A stretch of 29,472 nucleotides of DNA, taken from positions 1-29,472 of the forward strand of contig NZ_CP073137.1 in the NCBI RefSeq assembly GCF_023035675.1. Reading direction: 5' to 3'. This stretch comes from Borrelia hermsii DAH. Its GTDB lineage: Bacteria; Spirochaetota; Spirochaetia; Borreliales; Borreliaceae. The position numbers and the translations under genes are program-made. Below, one piece after another: positions 24,447-29,472 of the stretch (positions within the stretch are counted from its first letter, which is position 1; every line of letters begins with the position of its first letter). The notes below the pieces were generated by a model. It searched no databases and was not told where the DNA came from. It was given only the letters and a program-made list of their open reading frames with translations.

Positions 24447-24476
24447 AAAGTACCCTTTCTATTTACATAAAGTACC
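24447..24476. repeat. AAAGTACC direct repeat upstream of the recombinase
   Basis: AAAGTACC at 24447-24454 and 24469-24476, spaced 22 bp (about two helical turns). The segment is flanked by an imperfect inverted repeat: TACCCTTTCT (24451-24460) against AGAGGGGGTA (24479-24488), 8 of 10 pairs. AAAGTAC is also the half-site of the palindrome at 2410-2433. It could be a regulator or recombinase-binding site. Confidence 0.45.
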
Positions 24477-24516
24477 TTAGAGGGGGTATTTTATATACAA
24501 TGAAGCGACGTTAGAA

Positions 24517-24546
24517 TTGACTTACAATACAAGTATTTGCTAACAT
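24517..24546 (+). promoter_or_regulatory. Weak candidate promoter for the recombinase
   Basis: TTGACT (24517-24522), 18-nt spacer, TAACAT (24541-24546). Good -35, poor -10; lies about 50 bp before the ATG. The ATG itself has no clear Shine-Dalgarno. Confidence 0.3.
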
Positions 24547-24594
24547 TTTTGTAACTAATTTTAAATATTTTTAAAATCTTTAGTTAACAATAAA

Positions 24595-25362
24595 ATGCAT
24601 GAAAAGGAACTCTTAACTAACAGTAATCTTAACTTTATAAATGAACTAATAAAGCAAAATGAATGCCTCAATGAAGAATTGTCACAACTTAAAAGTACAC
24701 TTAAGAGTAAAAATAAAGCTTCAAAATAATCAAAAAACACTCCTGTAAGATTCTATCTAAATGACAAAACAACCAAACTAGTAAAAAAATGTATAAAAAA
24801 GCTTATACAAATCAACCCAATCTCTGGATGGTTTGTATATATCTTAAGTATTACTGGTTGCAGAGGTGTTGAGATACAAAATGTAAGACTATCTGATGTA
24901 TCAAAAGAAACAAGCTGTGATGGTGAAGTATTCTATTCTCTTCGTGTTAATGTAGCAAAAAAGAGAAGTAGTATCTGCATAAGAGAAGTAGTTATTAGTG
25001 AGTCTGAATTTGATGCTATTATGCAAGCACATCAAGAACATTTTGCAAGCAAAGGAAAAGACAAAAGGCGTACTTATCTTTTTCAAAAGAGTAAACACAA
25101 ATTCCGTGACAATAGAATTAGCATAATTAAGATTTCAAAACAATTTAAATCATTGCTTCTTAAAGCAGGATTTAGGTATCGTAAATCTTTACATATATGT
25201 AGAAATATATTTATTGCCTCACTAAAGTCTAAAGGATACAACTCATTTGAAATTAAAGAACTTATGAAATACTCATCTACTACTGAGATTGATAATGTTT
25301 ATGGACTCTCCCCTGCAAGTAAAATTAATGCTTACAAAGATATCAAAACTAGCTTGAAATAA
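24595..25362 (+). pseudogene. Phage-type tyrosine recombinase interrupted by one TAA
   Basis: One frame of 255 codons from ATG 24595 to TAA 25360, broken only at TAA 24727-24729 (codon 45). The interrupted product would be a tyrosine recombinase: Arg90 in ITGCRGVEIQNVRLSDV, Lys122/123 in VAKKRSS, His200 and Arg203 in SLHICRNIFIASLKSKG, and Tyr236 in NVYG. The usual third His/Trp is Tyr226 (LMKYSS). The first 44 codons form a coiled-coil-like leader (NFINELIKQNECLNEELSQL) that resembles the start of cp32 recombinases. After the stop no ATG, GTG or TTG occurs in frame until ATG 25021, which would lose Arg90. So the gene is probably dead, unless the stop is read through or is a sequencing error. 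Confidence 0.8.
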
Positions 25363-25447
25363 CTTACAATTTTTGCTAATTTATTATATACTTCTACTAA
25401 AGTTATTATCAAAATTCATTTTACCGCATATAAATATGTACAAATAT

Positions 25448-25480
25448 AAATACCTAAGAACCAATCCTTAGGTATTTTTT
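25448..25480 (+). terminator. Terminator after the recombinase gene
   Basis: AAATACCTAAG (25448-25458), 8-nt loop, CTTAGGTATTT (25467-25477), T run to 25480. An 11-bp stem, 85 nt after the recombinase stop. Confidence 0.75.
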
Positions 25481-25529
25481 CTAACAATAAATTATTTGCT
25501 AAGCTCTAGTTTTTGTCAATTATTTAGTG

Positions 25530-25623
25530 TATAATACATATAAATCCTGAAAGTTTCAACCAATATTTCATTTTTAAAATAAAAAAAGACTCTACTTCTC
25601 TCAATCTTTTAGAGTCTTTTTTT
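25530..25623 (+). ncRNA. Possible small RNA between recombinase and methylase genes
   Basis: A consensus -10 TATAAT stands at 25530-25535, downstream of the recombinase terminator, and a strong terminator ends at 25623. A transcript starting near 25542 would be about 80 nt with no coding frame of note and a TGAAA-G-TTTCA inverted repeat (25548-25558). The -35 region is poor (TAGTTT at 17-nt spacing, or TTGTCA at an 11-nt spacing that is too short). Speculative. Confidence 0.2.
25581..25623. terminator. Strong bidirectional terminator before the methylase 3' end
   Basis: AAAAAAAGACTCTA (25581-25594) pairs perfectly with TAGAGTCTTTTTTT (25610-25623) around a 15-nt loop. The A and T tracts make it work in both directions: for the early operon (minus), whose last stop is at 25648, and for plus-strand transcripts. 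Confidence 0.85.
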
Positions 25624-25647
25624 ATACAACAAATTAAGAATACAAAT

Positions 25648-26466
25648 TCACGCTTGCACTTTAAACATTTCAAGTTGAATATAACGAGTATTTTTACAAC
25701 TCATACTTGATTTACTGGTTCTATATGAAGTTGCAAGTATTTCATGTTTAGTATGCCCAAAAGTATTAGCAATGCCAGTTGAACGAGCTATATAATTAAC
25801 ATTAAGATTATATTTCAAGAAAAGTTCTAAAACCCTTAAATCATCAAATTCACTTATTGCAAATTGCCAATTATATCTCTTCATCTCTACAATGAGCCTC
25901 TCAAGAGAATCTAAATTCCACCCCCGATTATCAGCAAGACTTCCACGTGAAATTGAATATGGTGGATCAAGATATACAAATGTTGAAGCAATCTTATCAC
26001 GCTTAGGTAGAGCACCCAGAAAATCAAATATATCACGCGAAGTAAATATTGCACAATCAAGCATCTCTTTTGCTCTAGACTTATAAGTCTTAAGCATACC
26101 CAGAAATAATCTCTTAGAATTGCTTCTATCTAACCTCATAGTTAAGTTACATGAACCATATAGAGAATACAAACTTCTTAAAACCATATATTCTATCTTG
26201 TCTTGATTTTCATTTATAATTCTGTCATAAATAATTGCGTCTCTTACCTTCTTGTAAAGAACATCAGGATTGCGTCGCAAATAATAAAAAAACTTATAAA
26301 TAAACTGAGAATTATCATTGAGTATATTGTAACAAGCTAATGGTTTTGCAAAAAAGATTGCGCCTGTTCCAAAAAATCCTTCAATATATGCAGTATGCTT
26401 AGGAAAAAGACTTATAATACCCTTACTATAACGATACTTATTTCCTTCTCTAGCTAGCAGTTTCAA
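25648..26466 (-). CDS. Dam-like DNA adenine-N6 methyltransferase (D12 class)
   Basis: 272-residue alpha-class adenine methylase. Motif I, YIEGFFGTGAIFFAKP (27-42), contains the AdoMet-binding F-x-G-x-G; LNDNS (49-53) is the following acidic strand; and catalytic DPPY is at 167-170 (VYLDPPYSISRG). The target-recognition region lies around 90-150; GATC specificity is possible but cannot be read from motifs. The start is TTG 26466 with AGGAAA, overlapping the DUF261 stop by 4 nt. It ends the early operon. It could protect phage DNA from host restriction or mark it for regulation; Dam genes are known from relapsing-fever Borrelia. No cognate endonuclease is encoded nearby. Confidence 0.9.
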   Translation of the reverse strand: MKLLAREGNKYRYSKGIISLFPKHTAYIEGFFGTGAIFFAKPLACYNILNDNSQFIYKFFYYLRRNPDVLYKKVRDAIIYDRIINENQDKIEYMVLRSLYSLYGSCNLTMRLDRSNSKRLFLGMLKTYKSRAKEMLDCAIFTSRDIFDFLGALPKRDKIASTFVYLDPPYSISRGSLADNRGWNLDSLERLIVEMKRYNWQFAISEFDDLRVLELFLKYNLNVNYIARSTGIANTFGHTKHEILATSYRTSKSSMSCKNTRYIQLEMFKVQA

Positions 26467-26879
26467 TGTTTCCTAAACACTCTCCTTGATGTAATTTGAT
26501 ATTCAACTCCTCTTTCCTTAAGCATAAGTGAATCATAAAGCACTCTGGAATCGTTAGTTGCTATAAAATGATATCCTGATACACCTTTGATTTTTACTTC
26601 ACTTATCTCAAATTCATGACTTGCGCATCTGTAAGAATGACTTATCCAACGCACACTTGTCTTAATGCCAAAATTTTGAAGTATACTGCATGGATTTACA
26701 ATATAACAATTACTTTTAATGTATCCTAAACCAACAAATTTATGATAATTATTGTTAATATCATTGATACTAAACTGCAATTTTTTAAATTGTTCTATGT
26801 AATAATGAAGACATAAAAAGTAACATCCCCACTGACGTATTTCTAAAATTAACTTTGGATTATTTTGCGTTATTTTCAT
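26463..26879 (-). CDS. DUF261 protein with C39-like cysteine peptidase layout
   Basis: 138-residue protein of the Borrelia DUF261 family. The N-terminal QWGCYFLCLHYY (Gln16, Cys19) resembles the oxyanion Gln and catalytic Cys of C39-like papain-fold peptidases, with a following helix; then INNNYHKFVGLGYI, a strand with NPCSILQNFG, YHFIATND (His104) and VLYDSL (Asp116), in the order and spacing expected for the His-Asp pair. This functional reading is mine; the family is formally of unknown function. No signal peptide or membrane segment. It is coupled to the methylase gene by a 4-nt overlap. It could be a peptidoglycan or protein-processing enzyme. Confidence 0.75.
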   Translation of the reverse strand: MKITQNNPKLILEIRQWGCYFLCLHYYIEQFKKLQFSINDINNNYHKFVGLGYIKSNCYIVNPCSILQNFGIKTSVRWISHSYRCASHEFEISEVKIKGVSGYHFIATNDSRVLYDSLMLKERGVEYQITSRRVFRKH

Positions 26880-26902
26880 CTTTAACCTCTAACCTTTAAT
26901 CT

Positions 26903-27256
26903 TTAACCTCTACTATCAAATTTAATACTTTGAAATTCAACTTCAAACAGCGATAAATCTTCAAAAAAAATTAACATAAGGTCCACAAACATAGAAGACC
27001 TGAAATGCTTATTTACAGAAAGACTTTTTTCCTTAATCTTAGTTATTCCACATATAGCTTTAATATGTGGATTCCTTAGGCAAAACCTTAAAAAAATATC
27101 AAGATAATGCCTCGCTAATGAACAAGTAAATTCCTCATCGTAAGGTTTCACAAGCACTACCGCTCCCTTCTCAACTACCTTGCTCAATAAAACTTCTTCA
27201 AATTCATCTCTTTGGTCCATCATCTTCTCTACAAGTTCAATTTTTGCATAGATCAT
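26903..27256 (-). CDS. Hypothetical protein of the early operon
   Basis: 117-residue protein I do not recognise. I start it at ATG 27256, 8 nt after AAGGAG; the frame extends to a TTG at 27262, which is too close to that site. Features: a charged first helix (AKIELVEKMMDQRDEFEEVL), a middle strand (GAVVLVKPYDEEF), a helix with several Cys (HYLDIFLRFCLRNPHIKAIC) and a hydrophobic stretch VDLMLIFFEDLSLFEV. No catalytic motif, signal or clear membrane segment. It lies between ssb and the DUF261 gene and is probably expressed early with DNA metabolism genes. Confidence 0.65.
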   Translation of the reverse strand: MIYAKIELVEKMMDQRDEFEEVLLSKVVEKGAVVLVKPYDEEFTCSLARHYLDIFLRFCLRNPHIKAICGITKIKEKSLSVNKHFRSSMFVDLMLIFFEDLSLFEVEFQSIKFDSRG

Positions 27257-27305
27257 ACTCAAAACTCCTTAGCTTACAATTATTTTTGATTGCAATATAT
27301 CATTC

Positions 27306-27701
27306 CTAAAAAGGGATATCCTCATGAAACCCTTCATCAGAATCAACCTTATTAGTTGCTCTTAAAGCAGGTAATGGGCTTAGTATTTGAATCTCATCCA
27401 CTAAAATGCTGCTCTTGCTTCTCTTATCACCAGTGCGCTTGTCATCCCAACTCTCATACCTTAAAGACCCATTAACTACAACTTGTTTCCCCTTTAAAAG
27501 AAATGCTATTAGTCTTTCTGCTCTACTCCCAAAAAGCACACAATCAAAAAATTGAGCATAATCTATCCATTCATTATTCCTTTTTATTCTCCTATTATTA
27601 GCTAAACCAAACTTCAAAATAGGAATGCTGTTGTTAACGTAAGTAATTTCACTGTCTCTAGTCAGACGCCCTGATAAGACTACTGAATTAATATCAGACA
27701 T
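27306..27701 (-). CDS. ssb: Single-stranded DNA-binding protein
   Basis: 131-residue SSB with the standard OB-fold pattern: SVVLSGRLTRDSEITYVNNS, ILKFGLANNRR, WIDYAQFFDCVLFGSRAERL, LLKGKQVVVNGSLRYESWDD and ILVDEIQIL, with the acidic tail ending EDIPF that recruits partner proteins. The linker between OB fold and tail is short. It protects ssDNA made by the exonuclease encoded two genes upstream and would cooperate with RecT. The start ATG has AAGGAG; the gene overlaps the small membrane protein gene by 8 nt. A plasmid-encoded second SSB allows phage recombination without the host copy. Confidence 0.95.
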   Translation of the reverse strand: MSDINSVVLSGRLTRDSEITYVNNSIPILKFGLANNRRIKRNNEWIDYAQFFDCVLFGSRAERLIAFLLKGKQVVVNGSLRYESWDDKRTGDKRSKSSILVDEIQILSPLPALRATNKVDSDEGFHEDIPF

Positions 27702-27903
27702 GAGAGCTCTCCTTATCCCTTAATCTACTCATAATTTCCATGAGTCTTAAATCATGATCAAGTCTTCTCATATCCTCTAAAAATTCTTGTCTTGAATAAT
27801 AATCATAAATTATTTTTTCTAAAGTTCTTTTGCTAAATTTACATAAAAACTTCACAACCTGATAAGTCATTAGTAAAAGTACTACCATAAAGCTAATCCT
27901 CAT
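27694..27903 (-). CDS. Small membrane-anchored hypothetical protein
   Basis: 69-residue protein with an N-terminal hydrophobic segment (ISFMVVLLLMTYQVVKFL, residues 3-20) and a charged helical remainder (YYSRQEFLEDMRRLDHDLRL), so probably a single-span inner-membrane protein with a cytoplasmic or periplasmic helical tail. It is placed between the exonuclease and ssb genes, overlapping ssb by 8 nt, and starts 14 nt after the exonuclease stop with a GGGG-type site. I do not recognise it. Early phage membrane proteins of this type often act in exclusion or replication anchoring, but nothing here shows which. Confidence 0.65.
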   Translation of the reverse strand: MRISFMVVLLLMTYQVVKFLCKFSKRTLEKIIYDYYSRQEFLEDMRRLDHDLRLMEIMSRLRDKESSHV

Positions 27904-27917
27904 AAGCCCCCACCACC

Positions 27918-29279
27918 TTAAGCACTTACAATGGGAGTTGCAATATCAGACCATTGCTGCACTGAATCTAAACTACTAGCAAGAAAACTGATATTGCCAC
28001 TTAACGATTTGAATCTATCTTTAATAGCTCGCTTGGTTGTATCTAAAGAAAATAGATTACCTTCAAAGCAATAATTTACATGCTCCATTAATGAAAATTC
28101 TGCAAATATTTCATCTATTCGGGATTTAAGTTTATCTTTCATAGGTTTTGTTGTCTTATATAACTCTTGTGTATGTCTATTCTTAGCTATCTCTTCTGCT
28201 TCTTCTATCTCTGTTTGCAAAGCACTAATTTCACTAAGACATCCTTTCAAGCGATTATCCTTCTCTTTATCAATCTCCAGGTCAGTACATCTTACAAATT
28301 CTAGAAAGTCATCTTTATACTCTGATTCTGAAAAATATTTGTATATCTCACTACTCTCAATCCCTTCTTGAATTAGTTCACTTAAACTATCTAAATCTAT
28401 ATTCTCAATATCATACTTTGCTCTTAAAGTTTTGGCAATGCGACTTACTTCCGCTTCCATTCTTGAAACATCAAACATTACTTCATTAATAAACTTATCA
28501 TCCCTCTCAATTACACAATTAATAGCTTCATTACCTATTAGAAAAAACAGATTCCCCTTACTTAAACCTGTACATAAAAGTTGTATTTGCACTTGAACGT
28601 AATACTTGAAAAAATATTTGTTTTCTAAGAAGTTACCATTCTTATTGTATTCAATTACAGCACTCTTTAAATAAATATTATCACTGCATTTAATTTCTAA
28701 AAGCTCTGCTTCCCCTTCTTGGTTTTCAAACCAACCATCAATTGTTGAACCAACCAAATTATCCCGTCCCTTAAACTTCTTGAAGTAATTATACTTATCT
28801 ATCCCATTTGCATATTTATTCTTATGTAAAACAGCAATCTCATCAGAGTGTATACGTACAAATTCATCAAACCCTAAATTCTCAAGTATCTTTCCTTTCC
28901 TCATGCTTAAGTTCTCTTCAAATGAAATCTCTCTTCCTAATAATTTCAAGACCCTATCAAGCATTAATTTTGAAACACTCTCTGCTCCAATAAACATACT
29001 CCCAACTTCACTTGCTCCTATACGCTTTAATGAATTCCTTTGAATGTTAAAATCAACTTTGCTATTAAACTTGAAACATTCAGTTTTGCCAATTCTTGAT
29101 AGCTTGCGTCCTATTCTGCTTATTTTACTTATACTTTTTTGTCTCTTATTAATCTGGTCTTGACTTTGATGTGCAAATGAATCAAATCCTTCAAACATTT
29201 TTTGATCATACAAACCTGGCTGCTCCATCCCTACCTCTACTATTTTCTCTTTTGTTTTTGTTGCTTTTATATTTGTCAT
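27918..29279 (-). CDS. YqaJ/lambda-exonuclease-like recombination nuclease (DUF244)
   Basis: 453-residue protein, first of the early operon. Residues about 85-240 carry the YqaJ/lambda exo pattern: RIGASEVGSMFIG, a helix with RKGKILENLGFDEF (Glu133), GSTIDGWFENQEGEAELLEI with Asp181 and the E-x-K pair Glu195/Lys197 (LEIKC), and YYVQVQIQLLCTG (226-238). These are the metal-binding residues of the PD-(D/E)xK fold. Such enzymes chew one strand from DNA ends to feed a RecT-type annealer. Residues 300-400 are coiled-coil rich. DUF244 is the recalled family. The promoter and leader resemble those of recT. Confidence 0.82.
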   Translation of the reverse strand: MTNIKATKTKEKIVEVGMEQPGLYDQKMFEGFDSFAHQSQDQINKRQKSISKISRIGRKLSRIGKTECFKFNSKVDFNIQRNSLKRIGASEVGSMFIGAESVSKLMLDRVLKLLGREISFEENLSMRKGKILENLGFDEFVRIHSDEIAVLHKNKYANGIDKYNYFKKFKGRDNLVGSTIDGWFENQEGEAELLEIKCSDNIYLKSAVIEYNKNGNFLENKYFFKYYVQVQIQLLCTGLSKGNLFFLIGNEAINCVIERDDKFINEVMFDVSRMEAEVSRIAKTLRAKYDIENIDLDSLSELIQEGIESSEIYKYFSESEYKDDFLEFVRCTDLEIDKEKDNRLKGCLSEISALQTEIEEAEEIAKNRHTQELYKTTKPMKDKLKSRIDEIFAEFSLMEHVNYCFEGNLFSLDTTKRAIKDRFKSLSGNISFLASSLDSVQQWSDIATPIVSA

Positions 29280-29285
29280 ATTAAT

Positions 29286-29309
29286 CTCCTATTATTTACT
29301 GTGTTTTAT
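29286..29309 (-). promoter_or_regulatory. Shared leader element with RBS, exonuclease copy
   Basis: Minus strand ATAAAACACAGTAAATAATA then GGAG, ending 6 nt before the DUF244 ATG. One base differs from the rep copy at 29442-29465 and three from the recT copy at 3671-3694. Confidence 0.7.
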
Positions 29310-29316
29310 AACAAAA

Positions 29317-29344
29317 ATAATATAACAAAAATTGTTTTTGTCAA
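29317..29344 (-). promoter_or_regulatory. Early operon promoter (exonuclease to methylase)
   Basis: Minus strand: perfect -35 TTGACA (29344-29339), 16-nt spacer, -10 TATTAT (29322-29317). The leader element starts 8 nt downstream. The -35 box is in the centre of the inverted repeat, so binding there would block it. Confidence 0.75.
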
Positions 29345-29353
29345 AACTTTTGC

Positions 29354-29359
29354 TATATT
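29354..29359 (+). promoter_or_regulatory. Candidate extended -10 for the rep/par operon
   Basis: TG-C-TATATT (29351-29359) on the plus strand, in the right arm of the inverted repeat, with no good -35. It would give a rep leader of about 105 nt that includes a weak hairpin (29390-29397 with 29410-29417). Confidence 0.35.
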
Positions 29360-29441
29360 ATTTTTGTTAAATTTTACAAAAAATCTTTTTATTAAAAGAG
29401 AAGTTTACTTTTTAATATTTATTGAGTTATTATGGTTAGTA

Positions 29442-29465
29442 ATAAAACACAATAAATAATAGGAG
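29442..29465 (+). promoter_or_regulatory. Shared leader element with RBS, rep copy
   Basis: ATAAAACACAATAAATAATA then GGAG on the plus strand, 7 nt from the window end. Joined to base 1 it forms a correctly spaced ribosome-binding site for the PF57/62 gene, as the other two copies do for recT and the exonuclease. Confidence 0.75.
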
Positions 29466-29472
29466 ATCATAA

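Larger units (their letters stand above)
24031..24594. other. 564-bp intergenic region between terminase and recombinase
   Basis: Divergent spacer, very A-rich on the plus strand. It holds a candidate terminase promoter (24075-24102, minus), an AAAGTACC direct repeat (24447-24476) and a weak recombinase promoter (24517-24546). The only short frame I noted (ATG 24257 to 24340, 27 codons) is basic but has no ribosome-binding site. In Lyme cp32 plasmids other small genes occur around here, so it may contain eroded remains, but I cannot recognise any. It is also a reasonable place to look for a packaging or attachment site. Confidence 0.5.
29309..29369. repeat. Long inverted repeat in the exonuclease/rep divergent promoter region
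   Basis: Arms 29309-29330 and 29348-29369 are complementary at 21 of 22 positions (outer 16 bp perfect: TAACAAAAATAATATA against TATATTATTTTTGTTA), centred on 29339 with a 17-nt core. The arms contain the -10 elements for both directions. It could be an operator for a dimeric regulator, or part of the plasmid origin. Confidence 0.8.

Noticed and set aside
25021..25362. Separate 113-codon gene at the recombinase 3' end
   Set aside because: It is the C-terminal part of the interrupted recombinase, in the same frame, with no ribosome-binding site at ATG 25021.
1..29472. tRNA or rRNA genes, insertion sequences, linear plasmid telomeres
   Set aside because: I saw no tRNA-like cloverleaf, transposase frame or terminal hairpin repeat; the sequence is fully explained by plasmid and phage genes.

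Overview
The window looks like a complete circular Borrelia plasmid of the cp32 family, i.e. a phiBB-1-like plasmid prophage. Evidence: strong AT bias; four adjacent Borrelia plasmid-maintenance genes (PF57/62, PF50, PF32/ParA, PF49); a Bdr gene; a BlyA/BlyB lysis cassette; and a full head-tail gene series made largely of Borrelia-specific families. The last bases (aggag, then 7 nt) form a well-spaced ribosome-binding site for the ATG at base 1, so the ends probably join and 29,472 bp would be the whole circle. A Dam-like methylase, and no recognisable erp, mlp or rev lipoprotein genes, fit a relapsing-fever-group Borrelia better than a Lyme-group cp32. That host call is an inference.

Layout. 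(1) 1-3394, plus strand: replication/partition operon, ending in a Bdr-like pseudogene with two in-frame stops, then a long terminator hairpin. (2) 3635-4970, plus: recT alone behind a strong promoter, closed by a terminator that also faces the late operon. (3) 21380 down to 4980, minus: late operon of about 16 kb. In transcription order: portal, scaffold-like, three DUF228 paralogues, probable major capsid, connector/neck genes, sheath, tube, tail chaperone pair, tape measure, hub/spike/baseplate genes, tail fibre, then BlyA holin, BlyB, an unknown gene and a lipoprotein. (4) 24102 down to 21426, minus: small and large terminase, then bdr. (5) 24447-25480, plus: a tyrosine recombinase interrupted by one in-frame TAA. 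(6) 29344 down to 25648, minus: early operon with a YqaJ-like exonuclease (DUF244), small membrane protein, SSB, unknown protein, DUF261 protein and Dam-like methylase.

How it fits together. The par genes keep the prophage as a low-copy circle. Exonuclease, SSB and RecT form a Red-like recombination set, split across the two sides of the replication locus. The exonuclease, recT and rep genes share a nearly identical 24-nt leader next to their ribosome-binding sites, which suggests common control. A near-perfect inverted repeat (22-nt arms) sits in the divergent exonuclease/rep promoter region. Sheath, tube, gp25-like, J-like and I-like genes indicate a contractile-tailed virion. Lysis would use BlyA; no classical endolysin is evident, but the DUF261 protein has a C39-like Gln/Cys/His/Asp layout and is a candidate peptidase.

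Decay is limited: the Bdr-like gene has two nonsense codons and the recombinase one. All other module genes are open. Family names (DUF numbers) are recalled from knowledge of Borrelia cp32 plasmids and were not searched.
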